Numbered from the stretch's first letter, positions 16,712-25,705 are shown. The stretch: DNA of 64,000 nucleotides from Pseudomonas shahriarae (GCF_014268455.2 NZ_CP077085.1:4567001-4631000), one strand, 5' to 3'. Program-made: numbers and translations. The notes: generated by a model from the sequence alone, not told the origin.

Positions 16712-17515
16712 TCAGCGCGCGGCGCCGAGCTGGCCCTTGTCATCGGAGAAGACAATCTCCACACGCCGGTTCTGCGCCCGCCCCCGTTCGGAAGCATTCA
16801 CTTCCACCGGGTACTGATCGCCATAACCTTCCACCTGGATGCGTTTGTCATCAATGCCCAGGTCAACCAGTACATCCGCCACGGCCTGTGCCCGGTCACG
16901 GGACAGTTTGAGGTTTTCCTGCTCGCCGCCGGTACTGTCGGTATAGCCCTCGATCCGCACTACGCGCTTGGGGTTCAGTTGCAGGAATTGCACGATCTTC
17001 AGCACTGTACGGTTGGCGGAGTTTTTCAGTTCAGCCTGGCCGGTGTCGAACAGCACATCGCCCAGGGTCATCACCAGGCCACGATCGGTCTGGGTGGTGG
17101 TCAGGCTGGCGATCTGCTCTTCGAGCCACTTGCCCTGTTGTTGCACGCTCAACAATTTGGCCTCGCGCAGCGCCAGTTGCAGGCGTTGGCGCTCCAGTTC
17201 GCGTTTGGCGGCACGTTCTTCGTTGAGCACCAGTTGCGTATGTTCCCGGGCAATCGCGCTGTAGCGCTGGCTCAGGTAGGCGTAATGCACCACGTCGCCA
17301 CCACTGCCCCAGTAGCTGGACAGACGGTCGGCGCGGGCCAGGGACTCACCGGCGCGGATCACGTCCTTGGGCGCGATGCGCAATACATTGGAGTCTTCCT
17401 TGACCTTCTGGAAGTCGCTGCCGGCCTGTTGCAACGCAGTGTCGCTATTGGGGTGGCTGGCACAGCCGCCGAGCACCAAGCTGCTCAATAGCAGCCCACA
17501 GGTCAGACGGTTCAT
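16712..17515 (-). CDS. OmpA-family lipoprotein with DUF4398 region
   Basis: A 267-residue outer-membrane lipoprotein. The lipobox is LVLGGC (Cys18). A DUF4398-like helical region (about 25-125, predicted coiled coil) precedes a C-terminal OmpA peptidoglycan-binding domain (about 140-260) with EGYTDSTGGEQENLKLSRDRA and the conserved end RRVEIVFSD. It should anchor the outer membrane to peptidoglycan. The start overlaps the stop of the upstream DUF4398 lipoprotein by 4 bases (ATGA). Together with the upstream solute-binding protein it forms a three-gene unit. Confidence 0.9.
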   Translation of the reverse strand: MNRLTCGLLLSSLVLGGCASHPNSDTALQQAGSDFQKVKEDSNVLRIAPKDVIRAGESLARADRLSSYWGSGGDVVHYAYLSQRYSAIAREHTQLVLNEERAAKRELERQRLQLALREAKLLSVQQQGKWLEEQIASLTTTQTDRGLVMTLGDVLFDTGQAELKNSANRTVLKIVQFLQLNPKRVVRIEGYTDSTGGEQENLKLSRDRAQAVADVLVDLGIDDKRIQVEGYGDQYPVEVNASERGRAQNRRVEIVFSDDKGQLGAAR

Positions 17516-17868
17516 TGAGCATCTCCCAGCTGTTTGCGCAGGCGGGTGATACGGGTGTCGAGGACATTCAACTGTTCCTGGCTTTTTTGCGTCAGCACCC
17601 GTGCCTCTGCCAGGCGGGCATCCAGTTCGGCCTGTTCAGCCAGCATGCGGGCATCCTTGTAGGATTCATCCGCCATATCGGCCTTGGCCTGGGCCAGCTT
17701 CGTTTCGGCGAGTTTCAACTCGGGCACGTCGTCAGCAACGGCCCCCACGGCGGCGGCTTGCTCCAGGGCTTGCTGGGTCAGGCGCATTTGCTCATTCGGC
17801 GCAGGATCTGCGGCACAGCCCGCCAGCGTTACTACGGCGAGGGCGGCGAAAAGAGGTCGAATAGTCAC
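17512..17868 (-). CDS. DUF4398 domain lipoprotein
   Basis: A 118-residue small lipoprotein with lipobox LAGC (Cys18) followed by a long alpha-helical DUF4398 region rich in Ala, Glu and Lys, probably a coiled coil. The start is GTG 17868 with GGGA 8 bases upstream. It overlaps the downstream OmpA-family gene and lies 9 bases after the solute-binding protein gene. Its DUF4398 region is like the one inside the OmpA partner, suggesting the two proteins interact. Function unknown. Confidence 0.85.
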   Translation of the reverse strand: MTIRPLFAALAVVTLAGCAADPAPNEQMRLTQQALEQAAAVGAVADDVPELKLAETKLAQAKADMADESYKDARMLAEQAELDARLAEARVLTQKSQEQLNVLDTRITRLRKQLGDAQ

Positions 17869-17877
17869 TAAAAATCC

Positions 17878-18693
17878 CTACTTTGTTGAGGTACCGACGG
17901 GTTGCTGCAACTGCGTCTTCCAGCGTTCGATATTGCGCTGCAACGCGGCTTCCGTCAGACCGGACGCGGCCAATTCTGTCATCTTTTTCGCGAGCTGTCC
18001 GCGCAACCACGGATCATTGCAGGCAGAGTTGTGGGAAATCGCCAGGAACAGCCCCGGCTGATCAATCGGCAGCTCACGGGCCAGCAAGTCTTTGCTCATC
18101 CCCAGGGTCTGGGCCATGGCCATGCCGGAGTAACGTCCCGCCAGCACGTAGTCCACTTCACCCAGCAACAGTTTCTGCAAGGCCGGGGTCAAGGTTGGCA
18201 CGCGTTCCAGGGTCAGGTGCTCGCTGGCAAAGGTTTCAAACTCAGGGGAAAGGCGCGCCCGCTCTGAGACCGCACCTTTGTGGCCATGCAAATCGGCCGC
18301 GCTGGCGTAGACCAGGGGCGAGTCGACGCGGGTCCACACCCGGTAATCGGCCTGCATCAGCGCCGGGTGGATGTAGTCCAGGGTCTCCAGTTCACTGACG
18401 TTCAGCGGCGCGTCGAGCAGCATGTCCATGCGCCCGCTGCGCACTTCTTCAAGGGCCAGGGAACGCTTGCCGCCGTACAGCAGGTCGATTTTCAGCCCCA
18501 GTTCCTTGGCCACTTGTTGCAACACATCGGCATTCGCGCCGATCAGGTGGGTGGGGGCTTGGGGGTCACGCCACAGGTAGGGCGGCGCATCCGGGCTGCC
18601 GGTCACCACTAGGCGCTCGCATTTGCCAGCCGCGATAGACACGGTCGGCAGCAGTGACAGGCCCAGCAGTACAGTCCAGCGACGCAGTTCCAT
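17878..18693 (-). CDS. Periplasmic solute-binding protein, family 3 type
   Basis: A 271-residue exported protein (signal peptide about 1-22) with the SBP_bac_3 fold, recognised by GSPDAPPYLWRDP near the start and ANADVLQQVAKELG (about 60-75). This fold binds amino acids or other small ligands, but no ABC transporter permease or ATPase genes are nearby, so it may be a sensor or envelope module rather than a transporter subunit. ATG 18693 preferred; TTG 18711 is possible. First gene of the operon with the two lipoproteins. Confidence 0.82.
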   Translation of the reverse strand: MELRRWTVLLGLSLLPTVSIAAGKCERLVVTGSPDAPPYLWRDPQAPTHLIGANADVLQQVAKELGLKIDLLYGGKRSLALEEVRSGRMDMLLDAPLNVSELETLDYIHPALMQADYRVWTRVDSPLVYASAADLHGHKGAVSERARLSPEFETFASEHLTLERVPTLTPALQKLLLGEVDYVLAGRYSGMAMAQTLGMSKDLLARELPIDQPGLFLAISHNSACNDPWLRGQLAKKMTELAASGLTEAALQRNIERWKTQLQQPVGTSTK

Positions 18694-18722
18694 GGCGTGT
18701 TTCCCGATCAAGAGTGGCGTGC

Positions 18723-18748
18723 AAAAAAAACCCGGTCATAAGACCGGG
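18723..18748 (-). terminator. Intrinsic terminator of etfBA
   Basis: On the minus strand CCCGGTC-TTAT-GACCGGG is followed by eight T residues, 24 bases after the etfA stop codon. Confidence 0.9.
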
Positions 18749-18772
18749 CTCTTTATAAGTGAAGCGGCTGGT

Positions 18773-19702
18773 TTAGACCAGCTTCTCCAACTCAGGTACA
18801 GCTTCGAACAAGTCCGCAACCAGGCCGTAATCCGCCACCTGGAAGATCGGTGCTTCTTCGTCCTTGTTGATCGCAACGATCACCTTGGAGTCTTTCATAC
18901 CGGCCAAGTGCTGGATCGCGCCGGAGATACCGACCGCGATGTACAGCTGTGGCGCAACGATCTTGCCGGTCTGGCCGACCTGCATGTCGTTGGGTACGAA
19001 ACCTGCGTCAACAGCCGCGCGGGAAGCGCCGACCGCAGCGCCCAGCTTGTCGGCCAGGGCGTACAGGTGTTTGAAGTTGTCACCGTTCTGCATGCCACGC
19101 CCGCCGGAAACGACGATCTTGGCAGCGGTCAGTTCAGGACGATCGGACTTGGCCAGCTCTTCGCCAACAAAGCTGGAAGTACCAGCGTCGTGCGCGGCAG
19201 CCACCGCTTCAACGGCAGCCGAACCACCTTCAGCGGCAACCGGGTCGAAACCGGTGGCACGGACGGTGATCACTTTGACCGCAGCAGTGGACTGCACGGT
19301 GGCAATGGCGTTACCGGCGTAGATCGGGCGCTTGAACGTGTCGGCGCTTTCGACCGAAACGATCTCGGAGATCTGGTCAACGTCCAGTTGCGCAGCGACG
19401 CGCGGCAGGATGTTTTTGCCGTTGGAAGTGGCGGCAGCCAGGATGTGGCTGTAGCCAGCGCCCAGCTCTGCAACCAGAGGGGCAACGTTTTCCGGCAACT
19501 GGTGAGCGTAGGCAGCGTTGTCAGCGGCCAGTACTTTGCTCACACCGGCGATTTTCGCGGCGGCTTCAGCCACGGCACCCACATTCTGGCCAGCGACCAG
19601 CACGTGGATATCACCACCGATTTTCGCAGCGGCAGCCACGGTGTTCAGGGTGGCCGGGGCCAGCACCTTGTTATCGTGTTCGGCGATTACGAGGATAGTC
19701 AT
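18773..19702 (-). CDS. etfA: Electron transfer flavoprotein subunit alpha
   Basis: A 309-residue ETF alpha subunit. The N-terminal domain (1-190) begins [14 protein letters not shown], and the FAD domain (about 195-309) contains [10 protein letters not shown] and the signature region [16 protein letters not shown]. With EtfB it carries electrons from acyl-CoA and other dehydrogenases to ETF-ubiquinone oxidoreductase. Two bases separate it from the upstream etfB. A strong terminator follows. It is of normal length. Confidence 0.97.
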   Translation of the reverse strand: MTILVIAEHDNKVLAPATLNTVAAAAKIGGDIHVLVAGQNVGAVAEAAAKIAGVSKVLAADNAAYAHQLPENVAPLVAELGAGYSHILAAATSNGKNILPRVAAQLDVDQISEIVSVESADTFKRPIYAGNAIATVQSTAAVKVITVRATGFDPVAAEGGSAAVEAVAAAHDAGTSSFVGEELAKSDRPELTAAKIVVSGGRGMQNGDNFKHLYALADKLGAAVGASRAAVDAGFVPNDMQVGQTGKIVAPQLYIAVGISGAIQHLAGMKDSKVIVAINKDEEAPIFQVADYGLVADLFEAVPELEKLV

Positions 19703-19704
19703 GA

Positions 19705-20454
19705 TCAGATCACCTTCGCTTCGTTTTTCAGTTTCTCGACCAGTTCAGCCACCGACTTGACCTTGATACCCGCGCTGCGTGCAGCTGGCGCTTCGACTTT
19801 GACGGTCTTGTTGGTAGAGGCGGTGGAAACGCCCAAAGCATCCGGAGTCAGCACTTCAAGCGGCTTCTTCTTGGCTTTCATGATGTTTGGCAGGGACGCA
19901 TAACGCGGCTCGTTCAAACGCAGGTCGGTGGTGACGATGGCTGGCAGTTTCAGGGAAACGGTCTGCGCGCCGCCGTCGATTTCGCGGGTCACGGCAACGC
20001 TGTCGCCACTGACTTCGACTTTCGAGGCAAAGGTGCCCTGGCCGTAACCGGTCAGTGCAGCCAGCATCTGGCCAGTCTGGTTGTTGTCGCTGTCGATGGC
20101 CTGTTTGCCGAGGATCACCAGTTGCGGCTGTTCCTTGTCGACAACGGCTTTCAACAGCTTGGCCACGGCCAGCGAGGTCAGCTCTTCAGCGGATTCGACG
20201 AGAACCGCGCGATCGGCACCCAGGGCCAGGGCGGTACGCAGCTGCTCTTGAGCAGTGGTCGGACCGATGGAAACGACGACGATTTCAGTCACGACACCTT
20301 TTTCTTTCAGGCGTACGGCTTCTTCCACGGCGATTTCGCAGAAGGGGTTCATCGACATTTTGACGTTAGCCAGATCGACGCCGGAATTGTCCGCCTTGAC
20401 GCGAACTTTCACGTTGTAATCGACAACGCGTTTGACAGCTACAAGAACCTTCAT
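19705..20454 (-). CDS. etfB: Electron transfer flavoprotein subunit beta
   Basis: A 249-residue ETF beta subunit beginning [17 protein letters not shown], with the AMP-binding region and the C-terminal signature [20 protein letters not shown] that marks EtfB. First gene of the etfBA operon; ATG 20454 has AGGA upstream. Divergent from the ETF-QO gene across a 556-base regulatory region, an arrangement that lets one regulator control both halves of the electron route. Confidence 0.97.
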   Translation of the reverse strand: MKVLVAVKRVVDYNVKVRVKADNSGVDLANVKMSMNPFCEIAVEEAVRLKEKGVVTEIVVVSIGPTTAQEQLRTALALGADRAVLVESAEELTSLAVAKLLKAVVDKEQPQLVILGKQAIDSDNNQTGQMLAALTGYGQGTFASKVEVSGDSVAVTREIDGGAQTVSLKLPAIVTTDLRLNEPRYASLPNIMKAKKKPLEVLTPDALGVSTASTNKTVKVEAPAARSAGIKVKSVAELVEKLKNEAKVI

Positions 20455-20746
20455 GGATTCCTCGTTACTCTCCGGTGAAAAGGAAGCCGCCCGGATAAAC
20501 CTGGCGGTAGATGCTCAACGGCGCACAAGGGCACCTCTAAAAACGCAGGCCTTCATGACAGGTAACGTTGCACGTACTCAATAATAAAGACCGTTCGTCA
20601 GGGGTGACTGACAAGTCATTCATCGTTGCAACGTGTAAACTGCGCGCCAGCATTACGTGCGCGTCAACCTGCATGAGCAGTGCCTTGTCTTTGGACGTGG
20701 CCTTGAAACCGGCAGTCCGCCTACGAGAAGCGCAAAACCGACCGTA

Positions 20747-20776
20747 TATTGACCGGAACACCTTTTCCGGTCAATA
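20747..20776. promoter_or_regulatory. Perfect 12-bp inverted repeat with 6-base spacer
   Basis: TATTGACCGGAA is followed after CACCTT by its exact reverse complement TTCCGGTCAATA. It lies 293 bases upstream of etfB and 235 bases upstream of ETF-QO. There is no T-run after it, so it is not an intrinsic terminator. Each arm contains TTGACC, a fair -35 element, so a dimeric protein bound here could cover a promoter on either strand. The binding protein is unknown. Confidence 0.5.
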
Positions 20777-20834
20777 CAGCAAAATGGTCAGATATAAGCC
20801 GCGTTGCTTTGATTTACCTAGCTCGCGGGCAATT

Positions 20835-20848
20835 CAAACAAACGTTTG
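20835..20848. promoter_or_regulatory. PsrA-type operator upstream of ETF-QO
   Basis: CAAAC-N4-GTTTG fits the published PsrA consensus (G/C)AAAC-N2-4-GTTTG(C/G). It is embedded in the perfect 12-bp palindrome ACAAACGTTTGT (20838-20849) and lies directly before the -35 element of the ETF-QO promoter. PsrA is a long-chain fatty-acid-responsive TetR repressor of beta-oxidation genes in Pseudomonas, so control of ETF-QO fits its known role. Confidence 0.65.
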
Positions 20849-20850
20849 TA

Positions 20851-20879
20851 TTGGACGCTGAGAGTGGTGTAGATATAAT
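20851..20879 (+). promoter_or_regulatory. Sigma-70 promoter of ETF-QO
   Basis: TTGGAC (20851-20856), a 17-base spacer and a perfect TATAAT (20874-20879). Transcription would begin near 20886, giving a leader of about 125 nt before the GTG start at 21011. Confidence 0.75.
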
Positions 20880-21010
20880 GCGCCACCTAGAGAGAAAGGT
20901 GGGTCGTCCCCTGCCCTTTTGTAAGAAATTGGCGCAGAAGACGGCAGATAAAACACCGAACCTCCACCCATTAGAAAAAAAACTGTTGAGCCTTGAGTAG
21001 GAGATAGCCT

Positions 21011-22675
21011 GTGGAACGCGAATACATGGAATTCGACGTGGTCATCGTCGGCGCAGGGCCGTCGGGCCTGTCTGCCGCCTGCCGACTGAAGCAGAAGGCC
21101 GCCGAAGCCGGTAAGGAAATCAGCGTCTGCGTGGTCGAAAAAGGCTCGGAAGTCGGCGCACATATCCTGTCCGGCGCCGTATTTGAACCACGCGCCCTGA
21201 ACGAATTGTTCCCGGACTGGAAAGAACTGGGCGCTCCACTCAACACCCCGGTGGTGCGCGACGACATCTATGTACTGCGCAGCAGCGACACCTCCACCAA
21301 GGTGCCTGACTTCTTTGTGCCCAAGACCATGCACAACGAAGGCAACTACATCATCTCCCTGGGTAACCTGTGCCGCTGGCTGGCCCAGCAGGCCGAGAAC
21401 CTGGGCGTGGAAATCTACCCAGGTTTCGCGGCCCAGGAAGTACTGTTCGACGAAAACGGCGTAGTGCGCGGGATCATCACCGGCGACCTCGGCGTCGACC
21501 GTGAAGGTCATCCCAAAGAAGGCCTGTACACCCCAGGCATGGAACTGCGCGGCAAGTACACGCTGTTCGCCGAAGGCTGCCGTGGGCACCTGGGCAAGCA
21601 ACTGATCCAGCGCTTCAACCTGGACAGCGATGCCGACGTACAGCACTACGGCATCGGCCTCAAGGAAATCTGGGAAATCGACCCGGCCAAGCACCAACCA
21701 GGCCTGGTGGTCCACACCGCCGGCTGGCCGCTGGACATCATGCGCAACGAGAACACCGGTGGTTCGTTCCTCTATCACCTGGAAAACAACCAGGTGGTCG
21801 TAGGCCTGATCGTCGACCTGTCCTACAGCAACACCTTCCTGTCGCCGTTCGATGAGTTCCAGCGCCTCAAGCATCACCCGGTGCTGGCCCAGTACCTGGA
21901 AGGCGGCAAGCGCATCAGCTACGGCGCCCGCGCCCTGGCCAAGGGCGGCATCAACTCGCTGCCGAAGATGGTATTCAAGGGCGGCGCCCTGATCGGTTGC
22001 GACCTGGGCACCATGAACGTGGCCAAGATCAAGGGCAGCCACACCGCCATGAAGTCCGGCATGCTCGCCGCAGACGCCGTGGCTGACCGTCTGTTCGCCG
22101 AATCCGAAGGCGGTGATGAACTGACGGCCTACGTCGACAGCTTCAAAGCCAGCTGGCTCTATGAGGAACTGTTCGCCACCCGTAACTTCGGCCCGGCGAT
22201 GCACAAGTTCGGCCCGATCATCGGTGCCGGCTTCAACTGGTTCGACCAGAACATCCTCGGCGGCAAAATGCCGTTCACCCTGCATGACACCAAGCCGGAC
22301 TACGCCTGCCTCAAGCTGGCCAAGGACAGCCAGAAGATCGACTACCCCAAACCCGACGGCAAGCTGAGCTTCGACAAGCTGAGCTCGGTGTTCCTCTCCA
22401 GCACCAACCATGAAGAAGAACAGCCGTGCCACTTGAAACTCAAGGACCCGAGCATCCCGATCGGCACCAACCTGCCGCTCTACGATGAACCGGCGCAACG
22501 CTACTGCCCGGCTGGCGTGTACGAAGTGATCACCCAGGAAGACGGCGAGAAGCGCTTCCAGATCAACGCCCAGAACTGTGTGCACTGCAAGACCTGTGAC
22601 ATCAAGGACCCTTCGCAGAACATCACCTGGGTGACGCCGGAAGGCGCGGGTGGGCCGACTTACCCGAATATGTAA
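21011..22675 (+). CDS. Electron transfer flavoprotein-ubiquinone oxidoreductase
   Basis: A 554-residue membrane-associated flavoprotein that passes electrons from reduced ETF to ubiquinone. The N-terminal FAD motif is VVIVGAGPSGLSAA (about 10-23), and the C-terminus carries the 4Fe-4S cysteines: Cys499 in RYCPAGVYEV and Cys523, Cys526, Cys529 in NCVHCKTC, ending GGPTYPNM as in the family. GTG 21011 is chosen because AGGAGA lies 7 bases upstream; ATG 21026 is a shorter alternative. Divergent from etfBA and probably under PsrA control. A terminator follows directly. Confidence 0.96.
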   Translation: MEREYMEFDVVIVGAGPSGLSAACRLKQKAAEAGKEISVCVVEKGSEVGAHILSGAVFEPRALNELFPDWKELGAPLNTPVVRDDIYVLRSSDTSTKVPDFFVPKTMHNEGNYIISLGNLCRWLAQQAENLGVEIYPGFAAQEVLFDENGVVRGIITGDLGVDREGHPKEGLYTPGMELRGKYTLFAEGCRGHLGKQLIQRFNLDSDADVQHYGIGLKEIWEIDPAKHQPGLVVHTAGWPLDIMRNENTGGSFLYHLENNQVVVGLIVDLSYSNTFLSPFDEFQRLKHHPVLAQYLEGGKRISYGARALAKGGINSLPKMVFKGGALIGCDLGTMNVAKIKGSHTAMKSGMLAADAVADRLFAESEGGDELTAYVDSFKASWLYEELFATRNFGPAMHKFGPIIGAGFNWFDQNILGGKMPFTLHDTKPDYACLKLAKDSQKIDYPKPDGKLSFDKLSSVFLSSTNHEEEQPCHLKLKDPSIPIGTNLPLYDEPAQRYCPAGVYEVITQEDGEKRFQINAQNCVHCKTCDIKDPSQNITWVTPEGAGGPTYPNM

Positions 22676-22683
22676 GCCAACTG

Positions 22684-22708
22684 AGGCTCCCAAATGGGAG
22701 CCTTTTTT
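22684..22708 (+). terminator. Intrinsic terminator of ETF-QO
   Basis: AGGCTCCC-AAAT-GGGAGCCT followed by a T-run on the plus strand, 9 bases after the stop codon. Confidence 0.9.
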
Positions 22709-22741
22709 ATGGGCGACTCGAGTCAATGTGGGCTTGCCTGC

Positions 22742-22767
22742 TCGTTCCCCCGCTCCGCGTGGGAACG
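22742..22767. repeat. Short interspersed palindromic repeat (CGTTCCC...GGGAACG type)
   Basis: CGTTCCCCCGC and GCGTGGGAACG form an inverted repeat with one mismatch around a 3-base loop. I recognise this as a common intergenic repeat of P. fluorescens genomes, distinct from the GTGGGAGC REPs. It lies between the convergent ETF-QO and AraC-family genes. Confidence 0.6.
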
Positions 22768-22772
22768 ATCAT

Positions 22773-23666
22773 CTATGCCGCTCGCTCTTCACCCGGGTTG
22801 CGCAGGAAATAGCGCTTATATTCCCGACTGAACTGCGACGTACTCTGATACCCCACGTTATGCGCCGCCTGCGCCACACCCATGCCTTCTGCCAGTAACA
22901 ACTGCTGGGCCTTGAGCAGGCGCAAGCGCTTGAGGTACTGCACCGGCGACAGCAGGGTGCAGCGCTTGAAATGCTCATGAAACGTCGACGCACTCATATG
23001 CGCATAACCGGCCAGGGTCTCGATGTTCAGCGGTTCGGCGTAATGGGCATGCAGGTGATTCAATGAGGTGGCAATCCGCGAGAACTGCCCCTGCTGTTCC
23101 ACCAGGGCCCGCAGCACATCGGCCTGTGGCCCGCGCAAGGCGGTGAACAATAATTCCCGCACCCGCGCCGGCCCCATGATCCGGGCTTCCAGTGGATCGT
23201 GCAGGCACTGCAACAGCCGCTCGACGCAACCGCGCATCGCGTCATCGAGCACCACCGAGCTCATCGACTCCAAGGTCTGCGCCGCCGGCGGCGGGCCGGC
23301 TTGCATGCCCATAGCCATCACCAATTCGCCCAGCACCACCCGATCAATGCCTACGGTCACGCCATACAGCGGGGCATCGGCGGCCATGGCAAACGTCTCG
23401 CACTCGAACGGCACCGGCATCGCCTGGATCAGGTAATGCCCGGCGCCATACTCCAGGGTGCGCGGGCCCAGGTAGGCGAGCTTGCTGCCTTGGGCCACGA
23501 ACATCAGGCTCGGTTCGTAGATCTGCGGCCCGCGCGCCACGTCGCAACTGGCGCGCAGCACCTGCACGCCTGCCAGGTGGGTCGGGGAAAAACCGTCGCA
23601 GGGCGTAAGCCCCTCAATCAAGGAAACCAGCGTGGCGTTGGCATCAAGATGGCGGGTCAACAACAT
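22773..23666 (-). CDS. AraC-family transcriptional regulator
   Basis: A 297-residue regulator with an AraC_N cupin-like sensing domain (about 20-170) and a C-terminal double HTH (about 195-290) including LNIETLAGYAHMSASTFHEHFK and the end VGYQSTSQFSREYKRYF. It is divergent from the zinc alcohol dehydrogenase gene (182 bases between starts), which is therefore its likely target. Relatives in Pseudomonas often sit next to YahK/AdhP-like dehydrogenases. The inducer is unknown, probably an aldehyde or a related small molecule. Confidence 0.88.
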   Translation of the reverse strand: MLLTRHLDANATLVSLIEGLTPCDGFSPTHLAGVQVLRASCDVARGPQIYEPSLMFVAQGSKLAYLGPRTLEYGAGHYLIQAMPVPFECETFAMAADAPLYGVTVGIDRVVLGELVMAMGMQAGPPPAAQTLESMSSVVLDDAMRGCVERLLQCLHDPLEARIMGPARVRELLFTALRGPQADVLRALVEQQGQFSRIATSLNHLHAHYAEPLNIETLAGYAHMSASTFHEHFKRCTLLSPVQYLKRLRLLKAQQLLLAEGMGVAQAAHNVGYQSTSQFSREYKRYFLRNPGEERAA

Positions 23667-23848
23667 GGCAAAAAACTTCGCGAAAAAGGGATAGGAACAT
23701 CATCGCAGGTCTGGCGACCAATGAATCCAATCCACGGGCACTCCCGGACGAATAGGCATGAGACTCGGAGCATTTGCCATGTTCGCCCACAGGGTCGACG
23801 CGCAGAATTCGCCACCTCTCCCGTCCACGCTTTTGCGAGGTTTTCACC

Positions 23849-24901
23849 ATGTACACTGCCATCGGTTATGCCGCCCAGTCGGCCACCACTCCCCTCGCCC
23901 CCATGTCCTTCGAGCGCCGTAGCCCACGCGCCGATGACGTGGCGATCGAAATCCTGTACTGCGGCGTCTGCCACTCCGACATCCACCAAGCGCGCAACGA
24001 ATGGGGCATCGCCGTGTACCCATTGATGCCGGGCCACGAGATTGTCGGCAAGGTCACTGCCGTCGGCGCCAGCGTCACCGCCCATAAGGTTGGCGACCTG
24101 GTCGGCGTGGGCTGCATGGTGGATTCGTGCCGCCACTGCGAAGCGTGCAAATCGGACCTGGAGCAATACTGCCTCGAAGGCCCGACCATGACCTACGCCA
24201 CCCCGGACCGGGTAGACGGCAGCAACACCATGGGCGGCTACTCCGACAGCATCGTGGTCAGCGAGCACTTTGTGGTGAAGATCCCGGCCAAGCTCGACCT
24301 GGCCAGCGCCGCGCCGATCCTCTGCGCGGGCATCACCACTTACTCGCCACTCAAGCACTACGGGGTCAAGGCCGGCGACAAGGTGGGGGTTCTCGGCATG
24401 GGCGGCCTGGGCCATATGGGCATCAAGTTCGCCAAGGCCATGGGCGCCGAAGTGACGCTGTTCACCCGCTCGGCGAACAAGGCAGAAGAAGGCCGACGCC
24501 AGGGTGCCGATCATGTGATCGTGTCCACCGATGCCGAGCAGATGAAAGCCGCCGCCGGCAGCTTCGACTTCCTGCTGGACACCATTCCGGTGCAGCACGA
24601 TCTGAACCCCTACCTCGATGTTCTGCGCTTTGACGGCGTGCATATCCTGGTAGGTTTGATCGAACCGGTCGACCCGCCGGTCAATGCCGCCAAGCTGGTA
24701 TTGGGCCGTAAAGTCCTGGCCGGCTCGCTGATCGGCGGCATTGCCGAAACCCAGGAAGTCCTGGATTTCTGCGCCGAGCACGGCATTACCTGCGACATCG
24801 AAATGCTCGATATCCGCCAGATCAACGAAGCCTATGCGCGCATGATTGCGGGCGACGTGAAGTACCGCTTCGTGATCGACATGGCCACCTTGAAGGCCTG
24901 A
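23849..24901 (+). CDS. Zinc-dependent NAD(P) alcohol dehydrogenase (cinnamyl alcohol dehydrogenase/YahK type)
   Basis: A 350-residue MDR-family enzyme. Catalytic zinc ligands are Cys38 in CGVCHSD and His63/Glu64 in PGHE; the structural zinc is held by Cys94, Cys97, Cys100 and Cys108. The nucleotide-binding motif is GMGGLGHMG (about 180-188). Enzymes of this type reduce aldehydes with NADPH. ATG 23849 has GCGAGG upstream and excludes a longer frame. Divergent from the AraC regulator; its stop codon directly abuts the stop of the convergent IclR gene. Confidence 0.93.
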   Translation: MYTAIGYAAQSATTPLAPMSFERRSPRADDVAIEILYCGVCHSDIHQARNEWGIAVYPLMPGHEIVGKVTAVGASVTAHKVGDLVGVGCMVDSCRHCEACKSDLEQYCLEGPTMTYATPDRVDGSNTMGGYSDSIVVSEHFVVKIPAKLDLASAAPILCAGITTYSPLKHYGVKAGDKVGVLGMGGLGHMGIKFAKAMGAEVTLFTRSANKAEEGRRQGADHVIVSTDAEQMKAAAGSFDFLLDTIPVQHDLNPYLDVLRFDGVHILVGLIEPVDPPVNAAKLVLGRKVLAGSLIGGIAETQEVLDFCAEHGITCDIEMLDIRQINEAYARMIAGDVKYRFVIDMATLKA

Positions 24902-25705
24902 TCAGGCCTTCGCGCCCAACTCTGCGGACAGCCGCGCTGCGACCTGCTTGACCAGGGGGATCAGCTCGGCCATTTTTTCCAGCGGCATGTAGGGCACCGT
25001 ACTGGCGATGCTGATGCCGGCGACAATCCGCCGGCTGGCATCGCGCACCGGTGCGGCGACGCAGCGGATCGACGGCTCGTTGTCTTCCAGGTCGAATGCA
25101 TAGCCACCCGCCACGTATTCACGCATACGCTGCTCAAACTGCTCCCAGGATTGCTCCGGGTGCTGCGGCCAGTGCAGGTTTTTCCCGCCTACCGGCAAGC
25201 TGACCTGATACAGGCGCTGCCACTCCTCTTGCGAGTCATCGAGCAACAAGGCCTTGCCGATCCCGGTACGTGCCAGGGGCATGCGGTGACCGACCCGCGA
25301 ACGCATTTCCGGACCATTGCGCCCGGGGTTCTTGTGCAGGTACAGCACATCGTCGAACTCGCGGATCGCCAGGTGGATGGTGTCGCCGGTCAGCGCCGAC
25401 AGCTCGTCCAGGTAGGGTATCGCCAGCGTCACCAGCGGCAGCTCGTCCCGCGCCTGGAAGCCCAGCTCGATCAGCTTCGGTCCCAACAGGTAACCGACTT
25501 GCGGCACCACTCGCAGGTAGCGCTCATCCACCAGGCAACTGGCCAGGCGGTGGGTGGTGCTGCGGGTGGTGCCGATGCGCCGGGCGATTTCCTTGAGGTC
25601 ACGCGCGCCGGCCGCCACCGCCTGCACCACGCCCAGGCCGCGCAGCAGGGTCTGGGTGCCCGTGGGCGCGGGGTCTTTGGCGGGAATGGGTGGGTTTTCC
25701 TGCAT
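24902..25705 (-). CDS. IclR-family transcriptional regulator
   Basis: A 267-residue regulator: an N-terminal winged helix (about 15-75, with DLKEIARRIGTTRSTTHRLAS) and a C-terminal IclR effector domain (about 90-260). IclR proteins sense small metabolites, often aromatic or sugar-acid breakdown products, and control an adjacent operon. Here the neighbours are a convergent alcohol dehydrogenase and a GNAT enzyme upstream, so no target is obvious. Start MQENPPIP at 25705 is taken as the family-like start. Confidence 0.88.
   Translation of the reverse strand: MQENPPIPAKDPAPTGTQTLLRGLGVVQAVAAGARDLKEIARRIGTTRSTTHRLASCLVDERYLRVVPQVGYLLGPKLIELGFQARDELPLVTLAIPYLDELSALTGDTIHLAIREFDDVLYLHKNPGRNGPEMRSRVGHRMPLARTGIGKALLLDDSQEEWQRLYQVSLPVGGKNLHWPQHPEQSWEQFEQRMREYVAGGYAFDLEDNEPSIRCVAAPVRDASRRIVAGISIASTVPYMPLEKMAELIPLVKQVAARLSAELGAKA

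Larger units (their letters stand above)
20455..21010. other. Shared regulatory region between etfBA and ETF-QO
   Basis: 556 bases without a protein gene. It contains a perfect 30-bp inverted repeat (20747-20776), a PsrA-type box (20835-20848), and a near-consensus sigma-70 promoter for ETF-QO (20851-20879). The part near etfB (20455-20740) should hold that operon's leader; I see no clear motif there. Confidence 0.7.

Noticed and set aside
14922..16817. A 631-codon plus-strand open frame across the MocR gene
   Set aside because: Opposite strand of a clear MocR regulator; no start signal or domain.
20834..22726. A 630-codon minus-strand open frame opposite ETF-QO
   Set aside because: Antisense of a gene with FAD and 4Fe-4S motifs; no ribosome binding site or domain.
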